A DNA stretch of 64,000 nucleotides from CAVQBC01 sp963848415 (GCA_963848415.1 CAWKDN010000001.1:3100001-3164000), one strand, 5' to 3'. Positions 1 through 8,655 are shown, numbered from the stretch's first letter. Translations and numbers: made by a program. Notes: generated by a model not told the origin, from the sequence alone.

Positions 1-231
1 ACGAGCGCGAGCGCGATCCCGCCCAGCAGCCGGTGGGCGGAGATTCGGCCCGCGGCTGGCCAGCAGCGGCTGCAGCACGAGCGCCGACACGGCGAGCGCG
101 CCCGCCGCGGTCGAGAGCCACAGCGCGGTGGGCGCGGCCTCGAGGTGGACGTCGGTCAGGGCGATCAGCGCGGGCGCGGCCACGACGACCGCGACGCCGG
201 CCCAGAGCGCGATCCGCCCGGCCTCACCCAC
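1..231 (-). CDS. N-terminal part of a membrane protein, possibly ferric-reductase-like (runs off the window)
   Basis: Reading leftwards from a GTG at 231, which overlaps the end of the upstream gene by 8 bp, the frame encodes two hydrophobic stretches separated by a short polar loop. It then reaches a segment in which one extra G (near position 50) breaks the frame. With that base removed the reading continues as a helix containing SAHRLLGG, which resembles cytochrome-b/ferric-reductase-like transmembrane proteins. The gene is cut by the window edge, so no haem ligands or NAD domain can be checked. The tight coupling to the downstream-located intradiol-like gene suggests one transcript. Family assignment is a guess. 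Confidence 0.4.
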   Translation of the reverse strand, partial: MGEAGRIALWAGVAVVVAAPALIALTDVHLEAAPTALWLSTAAGALAVSALVLQPLLASRGPNLRPPAAGRDRARAR

Positions 232-826
232 GCTTGGCGAGCGTGAGGTCGACGACCGCGCGCTTGTCGTCGAGGTCGACGACGCGGCGGATGAAGACCT
301 CGCGATAGCCGGGGTCGTCGAAGCCGACGTGGATGTTGGGCTCGCCGAACTGGGGCACGGTCTTCGCCGTCTCGATCCGGTAGCGGCCGTTCTCGTCGGT
401 CCGGACGCTCGCGCGGTTGTCCTGCTCGCCGCCGGTCTCGGTCGCGAGCCACACCTGCACGCGCACGTCGTCGAGCGGGCGGCAGCCGCGGGCGGAGCGG
501 ACCAGCCCGGTGATGACGAAGCCCTGCCCGAGCGACTCGGCCCGCGGGGCGCCGGGGATGTAGTTGTTGGTGCCGCCGGGGTTGCTCTCGGTCGCCTCGC
601 AGTTGCGCGGCTCGGGCGTCGGCTCGCTCGCGAGCCGGTCGGCGTCGGAGTCGGGGGCGGGCGCCGGCGTGCTCTCGGCGAGCGGCTCGCTCCCGTCGTC
701 GCCGACGTTGACCGCGCCGGTGCCCGACATCTCGCTGGTCACCAGCGCGATCGCGACCCCGCCGGTGATCAGCGCGATCACCAGGCCCAGCAGCCACGGG
801 CGGCGCGGGCGGTCGGGCGAGGCCAT
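224..826 (-). CDS. Membrane-anchored intradiol-dioxygenase-like beta-sandwich protein
   Basis: This 200-residue protein has one N-terminal membrane helix (about residues 10-31), a Pro/Glu-rich linker (40-75) and a C-terminal beta domain. The domain reads VITGLVRSARGCRPL, a valine/tryptophan strand, then ENGRYRIETA and PNIHVGF. That order (GxV...C.PL...V.VWLA...DE.GRYR...P.IHV) is the fold of intradiol ring-cleavage dioxygenases. Of the iron ligands known for the family (two Tyr, two His) only one His is obvious (IHV), so catalysis is doubtful and a binding or structural role in the envelope is equally possible. A TACCTT hexamer lies 6 nt before the ATG, giving a leaderless start. Confidence 0.65.
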   Translation of the reverse strand: MASPDRPRRPWLLGLVIALITGGVAIALVTSEMSGTGAVNVGDDGSEPLAESTPAPAPDSDADRLASEPTPEPRNCEATESNPGGTNNYIPGAPRAESLGQGFVITGLVRSARGCRPLDDVRVQVWLATETGGEQDNRASVRTDENGRYRIETAKTVPQFGEPNIHVGFDDPGYREVFIRRVVDLDDKRAVVDLTLAKRG

Positions 827-830
827 ACGT

Positions 831-935
831 TCAAGGTAGCGGCGGCAATTCGCCCGGCAGGCCGAAGCGCCCGAACAGCTCGGGTGCCATGAACGCCGTC
901 ATCGCGGCGATCTGCTCGCCAGCGCGCTGCCCCAT
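831..935 (-). other. 34-codon leftover open frame between two genes
   Basis: A short frame starting at ATG 935 and ending just upstream of the intradiol-like gene encodes an amphipathic stretch (GEQIAAMTAFMAPELFGRFG and a proline-rich tail). It lies in the same frame as, and directly after, the stop of the preceding hypothetical gene. No ribosome-binding site is evident. It looks like the tail of a lost or frame-broken gene, not a free peptide gene, but this cannot be decided from the sequence. Confidence 0.2.
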
Positions 936-944
936 TGACCGGCC

Positions 945-1598
945 TCAGCCGGCGCCAAACAGCCACATCACCACGAAGAGCACAGTGCAGACGACAGTGA
1001 TGAACGCGGCCATGTAGGCGGCCAACACGATCACGACCGTGAGGACCCACGCGGCCATCGTAAGGATCATCGCGCCCAGGTAGACGGGTATCGCGAGAAT
1101 CGGCAGAACAGGATCAACGAGGCGCGGCACCAGGAGCAGCGGGCGATGCGGTCTCATCCACGCCCGTGTAGCGGACGGCTCGGCTTCGAGCTCCGCGGCG
1201 TCGGCGCGTCGCTGTCGCTCGGTGTCGATGCGCTCAAACCAGCGCCAAAGCTTCTCGGACCGCTCGTCGTCCGCTTCGTACGCCACGGCGGCGTCGTAGT
1301 AGCGCTCGTGCTTGCGCAGCAGCTTCTCGTCGGACCACTTCGCGACCTGCTCGCCAGTGACTTTGGGCAGCGCGTCGGCTGGCTGTTTCTCAGGAAACCG
1401 AGTGGGGTTGCGATCTCGGGTCGATGGCTTGGGCTTGGTCCGGCGGGATCGCAAGCTCTCGACCAACACGAGCGTTCCGAATCCGCCTGTGGCTTCCCGA
1501 TGGAGGGCTCGGGCCTCAGCGATCGCCTCGTCGCGTGAGCGCTCTCTCACGTTGTACGTGCACGGCGGGTCGGGTGGCGTCTGGAGGACGATGAGCAT
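945..1598 (-). CDS. Hypothetical protein with C-terminal membrane helices
   Basis: This is a 217-residue protein. The N-terminal 140 residues are soluble, charged and probably helical (many Glu, Arg and Lys, with a region rich in WSDEKLLRKHERYYD-type helix). Residues about 150-215 are almost entirely hydrophobic and would form two or three membrane helices. I do not recognise the family. Base composition is a little less GC-rich than its neighbours and codon use is less biased, which fits an accessory gene. It stands alone on the minus strand and its start overlaps the apparent 3' extension of the GNAT gene. Confidence 0.55.
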   Translation of the reverse strand: MLIVLQTPPDPPCTYNVRERSRDEAIAEARALHREATGGFGTLVLVESLRSRRTKPKPSTRDRNPTRFPEKQPADALPKVTGEQVAKWSDEKLLRKHERYYDAAVAYEADDERSEKLWRWFERIDTERQRRADAAELEAEPSATRAWMRPHRPLLLVPRLVDPVLPILAIPVYLGAMILTMAAWVLTVVIVLAAYMAAFITVVCTVLFVVMWLFGAG

Positions 1599-2481
1599 GA
1601 TCAGGAGAAGGCCTGGCCGAGGCGGGTGTCAGCGCGCCAACCGAAGTCTGATGCCCAGTCTCTCGCCGTGCGACGGTTCTGACACTGGGGGCGTCGCGGA
1701 CGCATCGCTCGCCGGCCGCGCGCGGCCCTGCGCTCACGGGCAGCTTCGTCGCGTCGATCGCCGTCCACGCCGGCCGGAAGCCCAGCCGCGCGTAGAGCTC
1801 CTTCGGGCGATCCTCGTCGTCGGCGACGATCCACAGGTCGCGGACGTCGCCGGCCGCCCGGATCGCCGCCGAGGTCAGCGCCGTGCCGCGCCCGCCGCCG
1901 CGGTGGTCGGGGTGGACGTAGACCTGCGTGATCTCGGCGCCCGCGCCGTCGCGCTCGAGGTGGGCGAAGGAGATCGGCCGGCCGCCGTCGTGCTGGGCGA
2001 GGACCTGGACGTTGCGGCGCCGCGCGACCTCCTCCGCCTCCTTGAAGAACCCGCGGGGGTCGCGGCCCGGGTAGTCCTCCTCGTACCACGCGACGCGCAG
2101 CTCGTGCACGGCCTCGTAAGGGACCTCCTCGACCGCGATCTCCGGGGCGTGGGGGAGGGGGACATCGTGGTGCATCCAGACCAGGCGGTCGGTCTGCCAG
2201 CCGCGGGCCTCGAACTCCGCCCGCAGCGGCTGCCCGACGTCCGCGAGCTCGAAGTCGATCCGCCGGTGCGCGAGCCCGGCGAGGGCGTCGTCGGCGACGG
2301 CGATGAGCTCGTCGACGCTCATCGCCGGGTCGCGCTCGACGCGGACGACGTTGAAGTCGTAGTAGTCCGGGTAGCGGGTGGCGCGCGCGACGGTGCCGTG
2401 TGCCCACGGCTCGAGCACGTCGCAGACCGCGGCGTGCGCGGCGTGGCGCCAGGCGCGGGCGCGCTCCGCCATGTCCGTCAC
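1516..2481 (-). CDS. GNAT-family N-acetyltransferase
   Basis: This is a predicted acetyl-CoA-dependent acyltransferase. The acetyl-CoA binding motif is visible as HRGGGRGTA near residue 195, preceded by the typical beta-4 segment ITQVYVHPD and followed by LYARLGFRPAW near residue 230. The N-terminal half is a second, degenerate GNAT-like lobe. The GTG start at 2481 overlaps the stop of the M20 peptidase by 4 bp (GTGA), so the two are translationally coupled and may act in one amino-acid or peptide salvage pathway. The recognisable domain ends near 1740. The last ~75 codons do not resemble the family and overlap the next gene, so the true stop is probably further upstream. Substrate unknown. 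Confidence 0.75.
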   Translation of the reverse strand: MTDMAERARAWRHAAHAAVCDVLEPWAHGTVARATRYPDYYDFNVVRVERDPAMSVDELIAVADDALAGLAHRRIDFELADVGQPLRAEFEARGWQTDRLVWMHHDVPLPHAPEIAVEEVPYEAVHELRVAWYEEDYPGRDPRGFFKEAEEVARRRNVQVLAQHDGGRPISFAHLERDGAGAEITQVYVHPDHRGGGRGTALTSAAIRAAGDVRDLWIVADDEDRPKELYARLGFRPAWTAIDATKLPVSAGPRAAGERCVRDAPSVRTVARRETGHQTSVGALTPASARPSPDHAHRPPDATRPAVHVQRERALTRRGDR

Positions 2482-3673
2482 GCGCCCACCTCGCCGGCGA
2501 AGCGGGCGTAGACGGCGGCGCAGCGGCGCATCGCGGCCTCGTCGATGAACTCGTCCGGGCCGTGGGAGACGTCGAGCCGCCCGGCGCCGTAGGCGAAGGC
2601 CGGGATCCCGAGCTGGGCGTACCAGCGGGTGTCCAGCGCGCCGGGGCACAGCTCGAAGCGCGCGGGAGCGTCCTCGACCGCCTCGACGCTGCGCGCGAGC
2701 GCGTCCGCGGCCGGATGCGTCGGCTCGGTGCTCGCCGACGGCTGGCGCTGGAGGACCTCGATCGTCACGTCGGCGTCGTCGCCGGCGGCGTGCGTGGATG
2801 GCAGCGGTCAGGCGCTCGACCTCCTCCTCGAGCGCCTCGTCCGGGTTGAAGCGGCGGTCGAGCGAGAACCACGCCTCGCCGGGCACGACGTTGAAGTTCG
2901 CGCCGGCGCCCGCCGCGCCGCCGACGACGAGCATCGAGCCGCGGTCGAGCAGCTCTTGCGCGAGCTCTGAGAGCGGCCCGGCGACGCGGACCATGTGCTC
3001 GAAGGCGTTGACGCCCAGCTCCGCCTGGCCGACGTGCGCCTCGCGCCCGCGGAAGGAGACGCGCATCGTGATCGCGCCGCGGCTCGCGTGCCAGACGACC
3101 CCGCCGGTCGGCTCGGGCGTGAGCATCGCCAGCGCCTGCGGGTCGATCAGCCCGTGCTCGCGCAGGTGGCCGGAGCCGGCCGTGCTGCCGGTCTCCTCGT
3201 CGCACACGAGATGCAGGACGATGCGTGGTCCCGTCGAGCAGCCCCAGCTCGCGCGCCGCGACCGCGCCGTAGAGCATGCTCACCAGGCCGCCCTTCATGT
3301 CGGCGGTCCCGCGCCCGGTGATCCGGCCGTCGCGCCGCTCGGGCGTGAACTGGTCGCGGCGCTGCGCCGGGACGACGTCGAAGTGCCCGTGGAAGTAGAT
3401 CGTCCGCGGCCCGTCGCCGGCGCTCCCGCGCACGATCCGCGGATCCTCGAGCGTCCCGCTCGGCGGCAGCTCGATCACCTCGGGCGCGAGGCCGAGGCGG
3501 TCCATCGCCGCGCGCAGCACGTCGGCGCACTCTGCGAGCCCGCGGCCGGGCGGGTTCTCGGTGTCGACGGACACGAGCTCCATCAGCAGCGCGGCCATCT
3601 CCTCGGCGCGCGGGTCGAGCCGGCTGCTGAGCTCAGCGGCACCTGGCGGTCCCTTGCCATGCGCGGCGGTCAC
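2478..3673 (-). CDS. M20-family peptidase (ArgE/DapE type), frame broken twice
   Basis: This is a zinc-dependent amidohydrolase of the ArgE/DapE/ACY1 family, probably a cytoplasmic deacylase or dipeptidase. Family marks are HGHFDVV (metal His and Asp, about residue 93), GRGTADMKGG (bridging Asp, about 127) and CDEETG (catalytic Glu pair, about 157), followed by the dimerisation domain. The frame is broken near 3229 by one extra base and near 2790 by an apparent 4-bp insertion. Removing both gives 396 residues, a normal length for the family. The GTG start at 3673 is supported by TACGGT 8 nt upstream. The 3' end is coupled to the GNAT gene. Confidence 0.75.
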
Positions 3674-3879
3674 GGCATGGCACCGTAACCGCCGAGCGAC
3701 TCGGCAAGCACTAGTGGCTGCGGGTGCGGCTTGGGACGCCGTCCGGTGGCCCGGCTGCCCCGCAGTCGAACGCGGCGATGAATCTGGCGTGGCGCCATGG
3801 TCTTGAAGGTGCAGGCTCCGACAGGCGGCGGATAAGGTCCGCCGCCGGGGCGATGACGGCCAACCAAGCGAGGTGGACG

Positions 3880-4617
3880 ATGCCCGACCACAAGACCGGA
3901 ACGCGGGAGGACTGGCAGGCGGCCCGCGATGAGCTGGCGAGCCTCGAGGCCGAACACGCCGCGCTCGGACAGAAGGTGACGGAGCAGCGGCGGCAGCTCC
4001 CCTGGGTCGCGGTGGACAAGCAGTATGAGTTCGACGCCGAGGACGGAAAGAGGACGCTCGCGGAGCTGTTCGACGGGCGCTCGCAGCTCCTCGCCTACAA
4101 CATCATGTTCGGGCCCGACTACGAGGTCGGTGCCTGCCCCGGCTGCTCGAACCTGGGCGATGAGCTCGACGCCACGCGCGTGCATCTGAACCGCCGCGAC
4201 GTGACCCTGATCTGCTTCTCGCGAGCGCCGCTCGATCGGCTGATCGCCTACAAGCAGCGGATGGGCTGGCAATTCCCCTGGGTCTCGACCTACCGGACCG
4301 ACTTCCCGTTCGACTTCGGGCTCGCCCTCACGCCCGAGCAGGCACAGGAGATTCCGGAGGTCAGGGGGATGGTCGCGGACCCGCCCGAGTGGCTCCAGGA
4401 ATGGGGGCGGCAGGTCGGAGCGAGGCTCGAGGACGGCCTGCGCGAGGGGCCCGGGTTCATCGCCTTCGCGCGCGAGAACGGGACCGTGTTCCACACCTAC
4501 ACGGTGACCGCGCCCGATCCGTTCGTCGCGCCCTACCACTCGTTCCTGCTCAAGCGGACGCCGAAGGACGAGCCCGCGGAGCCCCGCGCCTGGCGCAAGG
4601 ACGAGTACCCGGACTGA
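3880..4617 (+). CDS. DUF899 thioredoxin-fold family protein
   Basis: This 245-residue protein has the DUF899 layout: an N-terminal helix with REDWQAARDEL, then LPWVAVDKQYEFD, then a strand-loop LAYNIMFGPDYEVGACPGCS (residues about 72-91). The CPGC pair sits where thioredoxins carry the redox cysteines. DUF899 proteins are thioredoxin-like and of unproven substrate. I place the start at 3880 because MPDHKTGTREDW is the conserved beginning; an in-frame ATG at 3853 is possible. The gene is monocistronic and faces the DUF2182 gene tail to tail. Confidence 0.8.
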   Translation: MPDHKTGTREDWQAARDELASLEAEHAALGQKVTEQRRQLPWVAVDKQYEFDAEDGKRTLAELFDGRSQLLAYNIMFGPDYEVGACPGCSNLGDELDATRVHLNRRDVTLICFSRAPLDRLIAYKQRMGWQFPWVSTYRTDFPFDFGLALTPEQAQEIPEVRGMVADPPEWLQEWGRQVGARLEDGLREGPGFIAFARENGTVFHTYTVTAPDPFVAPYHSFLLKRTPKDEPAEPRAWRKDEYPD

Positions 4618-4626
4618 TGGCGTCAG

Positions 4627-5445
4627 CTATGAGCCCATCTGCTGCATCTGGGGCATCGGGTCGTCTCCGGGAAGCGTGAGCGCCGGGATCGCATCGGGCA
4701 TCGCGAGCACCAACACGCCCAGCACGAGCAGGATCGCCGCCGTCCCATAGGTCGCGACCCGACGCCAGGGCAGCAGCTTCTCGACCGCTATCAGCACGGC
4801 CACGAACGCCATCCAGGCGACACTCATGACCCCCAGCGCGAACAGCGACGCCATCAGCGCCCAACAACAGCCGACGCACCAGGCGCCGTGCTGGGCGCCC
4901 ATCCGCAGCGCGCCGACCCGGCCGCTGCGCCAAGCGCCAAGCAGGAAGCCGAGCGGGCTCCGGCACTTCCGCAGGCAGACGTCCTTGAGCGGCGTCAATT
5001 CATACGCGGCCGCGCCGAGCAACGTCGCCCCGGCGACCCACCGCCCCGCGCCATCCCACGCGAGCACATCGCCGGCCAACCAGCTGCCGACCCGCGCCAG
5101 CGCGAACGCGATCACCCCTACCGCTCCCCACGCGACGAGATAGCCGGCCACAAAGAACGCCGGCGAGAGCCGAGAACGCTCCGCCATCCGCGAGTAGAGC
5201 GCGACGGTCGGCGTGAGCGACGGGAACATCATCGCCGCCATCATCACGACCCACACCCCAAGGAACCAGCCCAACGCTCCGAGCGCGGTCCAGGGGCCGT
5301 CGTCCATGCCGCGCATGCGCTCGGCCGTCGACCACCACCCGATAGCGGCAAGCGCGAACAGCACGGCAACGATCCCGAGCCGGGCGCGTACGGCCGTGAG
5401 CGCCGGCGCGACGCCGCTGGCGCGATCGGGCGCCTGGGCGATCAC
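4627..5445 (-). CDS. DUF2182 integral membrane protein
   Basis: This 272-residue polytopic membrane protein contains the DUF2182 core: a helix with VVMMAAMMFPSLTPTV (about residues 67-85) rich in Met, and CLRKCRSPLGF plus CVGCCWALM carrying four cysteines plus one more (about residues 155-200). DUF2182 members are predicted metal-binding membrane proteins. The start codon at 5445 overlaps the stop of the DUF1326 gene by 4 bp, and the two families commonly occur as neighbours, so they are likely partners in one complex or pathway. Its biochemical role is not established. Confidence 0.85.
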   Translation of the reverse strand: MIAQAPDRASGVAPALTAVRARLGIVAVLFALAAIGWWSTAERMRGMDDGPWTALGALGWFLGVWVVMMAAMMFPSLTPTVALYSRMAERSRLSPAFFVAGYLVAWGAVGVIAFALARVGSWLAGDVLAWDGAGRWVAGATLLGAAAYELTPLKDVCLRKCRSPLGFLLGAWRSGRVGALRMGAQHGAWCVGCCWALMASLFALGVMSVAWMAFVAVLIAVEKLLPWRRVATYGTAAILLVLGVLVLAMPDAIPALTLPGDDPMPQMQQMGS

Positions 5446-6044
5446 GCGGCCCAGGAGAACTCAGACGTTGAGAGCCCTGTCTTGCCCTCGTACTCGATCC
5501 CGAACGCGTTGATGCGCGAGCGCTTCGCTTCGGCCATCGTGAGATCGGACCCAACCGGGTGAAACATGCCGGCGAACCGGACTGGCTCGCCGGTCTCGAC
5601 GCCGAAGGGCACGATGTCCTCGATCTCGAAGTCGATCGCGTCCCCCACGCGGACGCTGTGGCGCAGGCCATCGTCGCTCAACTCGATGCGCGCCCGCTCG
5701 ACGCCGAGCACCTCACCCACCAGCGGAGCGAGGCCTCCCATCGGACCGCCGAGCTGCCCGCCAAAGACCTTGGCGAGCTTGTCCGCCTGCTCATCGCTCG
5801 CCCGCTCGTCAATGAACATTCCGAGCCGCCAGTTCCCGTCGGTCATCACCTTCGGGGTGTCGATGATCACCACGGCGTTGAGCCCGGCGACGTCGATGCC
5901 GTCGATCTCTCCCTCGCGGACCTGAAAGCCGAGCGTCGCGCGGCAGAAGTCATAGGTCGCGCCGTGATCGAACGACAAATTGCACGGGCACATCAGCTCG
6001 CACGAGCACGTCTCCGCGTAGCTGCCCTTTAGGTTCCAAGCCAC
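5442..6044 (-). CDS. DUF1326 domain protein
   Basis: This 200-residue soluble protein has the diagnostic N-terminal cysteine cluster SYAETCSCELMCPCN (residues about 8-22) and a following beta-rich domain with GATYDFCRA. DUF1326 proteins have no proven function; the cysteine cluster suggests metal or redox chemistry. It starts with GTG at 6044 and is followed with a 4-bp overlap by the DUF2182 membrane protein. The pair is the only transcript between the DUF899 gene and the toxin-antitoxin locus. Confidence 0.85.
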   Translation of the reverse strand: MAWNLKGSYAETCSCELMCPCNLSFDHGATYDFCRATLGFQVREGEIDGIDVAGLNAVVIIDTPKVMTDGNWRLGMFIDERASDEQADKLAKVFGGQLGGPMGGLAPLVGEVLGVERARIELSDDGLRHSVRVGDAIDFEIEDIVPFGVETGEPVRFAGMFHPVGSDLTMAEAKRSRINAFGIEYEGKTGLSTSEFSWAA

Positions 6045-6298
6045 GCTGCACCGCCTCTCGATCGACCGGAACCGATTCTCCAGCAGGTCTCTACACGCGT
6101 CAACCCAAGCGTGGGTCGCGGCTTGGCTGTTGGAGCGCCGCCCGAGCGATCTCCCGCTGACGAGACAGTGCGTGATCGACCCCAGCTGACGCCGACCGGT
6201 CCAGGCCTCTCTGATTGTCGGGCGGAGTCGCCCTGCAACAGTAATCGCCGCGGACCGCTAATCGACAGGCTTGACGCACGCCGGGACAGCGCTGCGGC

Positions 6299-6676
6299 TC
6301 AGCCCGCGTCGATGACTGCTACGTCGTAGGCGGCGAAGCGCTGGTCAGCGGTGACGATCGTCAGTTGCTCGAGACGAGCCTGTGCGATCAGCAGCCGGTC
6401 GAATGGATCGCGATGGTGCATCGGTAGGTCGGCCACCGCGAGACCGTGATCGGGAGCGAGGCCGAGGACTCTCAGGCCGCTGTCGAGCACCTGGTCGTGG
6501 AAGTCGCCTGGTACCGAGAGCTTGCCGATTGCCGCCTTGACGCCGACCTCGGCGAAGGACACGACACTGATCAGCAGTTCCGTCGAGTGCTCGATGGCAT
6601 CTCGCGCCGCTAGCTGAACGGCGCGCGATCCCTCCAGCTGCCAGAGCACGACGTGCGTGTCCAGAAGCAGCCTCAC
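6299..6676 (-). CDS. vapC: VapC-type PIN-domain toxin
   Basis: This is a 125-residue PIN-domain ribonuclease. The acidic active-site residues are visible: Asp in LLLDTHVVLW (residue 6), Glu in SFAEVGVKAA (about 43), Asp in DPFDRLLIAQA (about 92) and Asp in VTADQRF (about 110). The WQLEGSR and HHRDPFDR signatures put it in the PIN group paired with Phd/YefM-type antitoxins. The GTG start overlaps the antitoxin stop by 4 bp. In this family the toxin cleaves RNA unless bound by the antitoxin; the RNA target here cannot be predicted. Confidence 0.88.
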   Translation of the reverse strand: MRLLLDTHVVLWQLEGSRAVQLAARDAIEHSTELLISVVSFAEVGVKAAIGKLSVPGDFHDQVLDSGLRVLGLAPDHGLAVADLPMHHRDPFDRLLIAQARLEQLTIVTADQRFAAYDVAVIDAG

Positions 6677-6921
6677 GCCGGGTCGTCGAGCAGCTCTTCG
6701 AGTTCGGTCTCGCTGAACTCGAAGTCGTCGGCGAGCGAAATTTGGCCGGCAAGCGACCCCTGCGCAGCGAGAAACCGAGCGCCAGGTGAGATCGACGGCT
6801 CGATCCGGACCAGCCGCGCCACGGGGACGCCGTCGCGCGCGATCTCCACGGCCTCTCCGGCCTCCACGCGCGCAAGGAGCTTCGATAGGTCCGTCTTGGC
6901 TTGGCCCACGTTGACGCGCAT
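6673..6921 (-). CDS. Phd/YefM-type antitoxin
   Basis: This 82-residue antitoxin has the N-terminal DNA-binding fold MRVNVGQAKTDLSKLLARVEAGE, IARDGVPVARL in the middle, and an acidic C-terminal tail (ETELEELLDD) that would wrap the PIN toxin. An in-frame start further upstream exists, but I use the ATG at 6921 because TAGACT ends exactly 7 nt before it and the protein then begins at the conserved motif. It lies upstream of vapC in one operon and probably represses its own promoter together with the toxin. Confidence 0.85.
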   Translation of the reverse strand: MRVNVGQAKTDLSKLLARVEAGEAVEIARDGVPVARLVRIEPSISPGARFLAAQGSLAGQISLADDFEFSETELEELLDDPA

Positions 6922-6928
6922 GACGACG

Positions 6929-6958
6929 AGTCTACTGAGCTTGACCAACCTTGGCCAA
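6929..6958 (-). promoter_or_regulatory. Promoter and likely autoregulatory operator of the toxin-antitoxin operon
   Basis: On the minus strand TTGGCC (-35, 6958-6953) and TAGACT (-10, 6934-6929) are 18 bp apart. The palindrome TTGGCCAA (6951-6958) and a near copy TTGACCAA (6941-6948) lie one helical turn apart over the -35 region, as expected for an antitoxin operator. The -10 lies 7 nt from the ATG, so the transcript would be leaderless. Confidence 0.6.
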
Positions 6959-6959
6959 C

Positions 6960-7257
6960 TGCTCGTTCGCGATGGGTCATGCACGGCGCCCGGCAGGGAA
7001 CGGGCCGAGACAGAACGATGTCAGCGACGTGTCCCCGACGCTCGAGGGCAGGGCGGGTCCGGGCATCAGAGGTGCTCGGACGTGTTCGGTGCGGCCCGGC
7101 GCATCGGATACGGCCGCGTAGGAGTTCCCGGCCGCATGAGCGCACGGCGGGTCGAATCCAGCCAAGAAGTCATCCGAGCTTGCTTGAACCGCCGGCGTGG
7201 TTTACGGCGCCCTGGGCGATCCTGGTGCGCGGGGACAGGCTGCGCCGATTCTGACGC
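6960..7257. other. Non-coding stretch
   Basis: Together with the toxin-antitoxin promoter this leaves about 330 bp without a convincing gene. Frames here lack codon bias and family features. The composition is slightly AT-richer than the flanks. I see no RNA gene, repeat or insertion-sequence end. Confidence 0.4.
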
Positions 7258-7428
7258 TCAGTACCACTTGCCTTTCGCGAAGCCGCCGAAGGCGACGAGC
7301 CCGACCAGCGTGATGACGAGCCCGATCCAGAAGCTCCACACGAGCATCAGGACGACGCCGACGATCACCAGGATGCCACCCAGACCGATCCCGCCAGTGT
7401 TGCCGCCTGTACCACGTTCTGCCGCCAT
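7258..7428 (-). CDS. Small single-helix membrane protein (DUF6131-like)
   Basis: This 56-residue protein has a short polar, Gly-rich N-terminus (residues 1-18), a long hydrophobic segment (about 19-48: ILVIVGVVLMLVW, LVITLVGLVAF) and a basic-aromatic end GKWY. It resembles the tiny actinobacterial membrane proteins called DUF6131, which end in a similar aromatic motif; that link is tentative. A GGAGAGG ribosome-binding site lies 9 nt before the ATG. The gene stands alone, upstream of a decayed region. Confidence 0.6.
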   Translation of the reverse strand: MAAERGTGGNTGGIGLGGILVIVGVVLMLVWSFWIGLVITLVGLVAFGGFAKGKWY

Positions 7429-7513
7429 CAGCTACCGCCTCTCCGAGGTGATGAAACCGCCCGCTTACGCCGGTCCCAAGCGTCGGTCGTTGCCTTGAAG
7501 GCACTGCATGATC

Positions 7514-7864
7514 TCAGCGACCGATTGGCGCAGAGAACCGTTGCGTGAGCTTACGCCACCCACCTGCGGCGAGGGTGTCGATGCCGAGCTGGCGACCATC
7601 CTTCGCCGATCGGAGTGCACCAGTCTCGTCGACGGCTTGGGCGAGCAGGCGTTCGCCGGTGTCCGTGGCCGAGGAGGTCGATCTGCTCCACGCCGGCCGG
7701 GACTCGCGCCGGCGCAGTGAGCAGGACATCGGGCGTGGGTGTCTGGACGGCATGGACGAGGATCAGGCGACGGCCGAGGCGCTCGGCCAGAGCCGACGCG
7801 ACCCCAAAAGCGCGGTGTCCGCTTGCGTTGAGGTGTCGATGCCGCACACGATGCTGGGCGTCAT
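7514..7864 (-). pseudogene. Universal stress protein (UspA) remnant
   Basis: The start MTPSIVCGIDTSTQADTA (ATG 7864) is the typical beta-1 and switch of UspA domains. A frame change near 7815 leads to FGVASALAERLGRRLILVHAV, and another near 7670 to ATDTGERLLAQAVDETG, all recognisable UspA segments in order. The nucleotide-binding end GxxGxG(9)G is missing and the frame closes after an unrelated 30-codon tail. Even after repairing the two shifts only about two thirds of the domain is left, so this looks truncated and non-functional, unlike the intact paralogue at 41.6-42.0 kb. Confidence 0.6.
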
Positions 7865-8083
7865 GTCTTCTCCACGATCGGGCCAAGGGTGGCGGGCGGG
7901 CACTTCGGTCGGGGAACGAGCCGCAGCTGCGCCGAAACCGATCAGCGCGACGCAACCGCGACTCGGGGCCCGGGAGAGGGCACCGATGACCCGGGAGAGA
8001 ACCGAGGCCATCACGAGCATCATGCCCGCAAGCTGCGGCAGGGGGAATGGGGGCCATCGCCCATCCTGTCGCCGCGTCGCCGC

Positions 8084-8289
8084 TTAGAAGCCGCGGTCAG
8101 GCTCGACGATGCCGTCGCCGGTGTAGCGGTGCTTGGCTGGGCGCCGTCGGCGCGCCCGCGGGGTCGTGACGCTCGCGGTCTGCATCCGCAGGCTGAGCAC
8201 CAGGTCGTGTCGGTTGGTGCCGGCACGCTGCAGCGCGGGCACGGATCCGGCAGCGGTTGTCGGCGGACGAGCTGCTCGAGGAAGCGCAT
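8084..8289 (-). CDS. Small zinc-ribbon protein, probably frame broken
   Basis: Beginning 4 bp after the preceding gene, the frame from ATG 8289 encodes a basic N-terminus and a CPRC...CSAC pair spaced 16 residues apart, the pattern of a small zinc ribbon. After this the frame loses character. In another frame the DNA reads RYTGDGIVEPDRGF and stops at 8084, which looks like the natural end. A length change of one base somewhere around 8150-8190 is therefore likely. Function unknown; the position implies co-transcription with the 120-residue protein upstream. Confidence 0.4.
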
Positions 8290-8292
8290 CTC

Positions 8293-8655
8293 TTACCTCA
8301 GCGGTTGATGGTCGATGGCGGCGAGTGCGGATAGCGCGAGATCGACGACCAGCGCTCTACTCGCTGCGTTGTAGGCCGGACTGGTCGGGTCGCACACGAG
8401 ATAGCTGGCGAGCGCGGCGGATCGCGGGCAGGGGTCGTCGGTCTCTGCCAGCCGCGACGCCAGCTCGAGCAGCGAGTCGTGGGCGTCTTGCACGGCCTTG
8501 CGGTTGAGCGGCAAGCCGGGGGGCAGCAGCGGCGGCTCGCTGGCTTCAGTGGCGAGCCGGCGCAGGCCGCAGGCGAGCGCGTTCCGGTGCCGGCGGGTGG
8601 TGAGCTGACGGGCGCGGAGCGCGCGGTGAGCGTCGGTGGTGGGGTTGGCGCCCAC
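8293..8655 (-). CDS. Hypothetical helical protein
   Basis: This 120-residue protein starts with GTG and has strong actinobacterial codon bias. It consists of predicted amphipathic helices (ALRARQLTTRRHRNALACGL; AVQDAHDSLLELASRLAET; SRALVVDLALSALAAI). No membrane segment or catalytic motif is visible and I do not recognise the family. It precedes the small zinc-ribbon frame with a 3-bp gap, so both probably form one transcript. Confidence 0.6.
   Translation of the reverse strand: MGANPTTDAHRALRARQLTTRRHRNALACGLRRLATEASEPPLLPPGLPLNRKAVQDAHDSLLELASRLAETDDPCPRSAALASYLVCDPTSPAYNAASRALVVDLALSALAAIDHQPLR

Noticed and set aside
224..826. Active intradiol ring-cleavage dioxygenase
   Set aside because: The expected two Tyr and two His iron ligands cannot be found; only the fold pattern and one His in the IHV motif remain.
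1516..3207. A single long frame joining a peptidase part and the acetyltransferase
   Set aside because: It arises because a frame lesion in the peptidase puts its middle in the frame of the GNAT gene. The GTGA overlap at 2478-2481 shows two separate genes.
6299..6921. Antiphage defence island around the toxin-antitoxin pair
   Set aside because: Neighbouring genes are small unknowns, a decayed stress protein and copper genes; no restriction, CRISPR or other defence gene adjoins.
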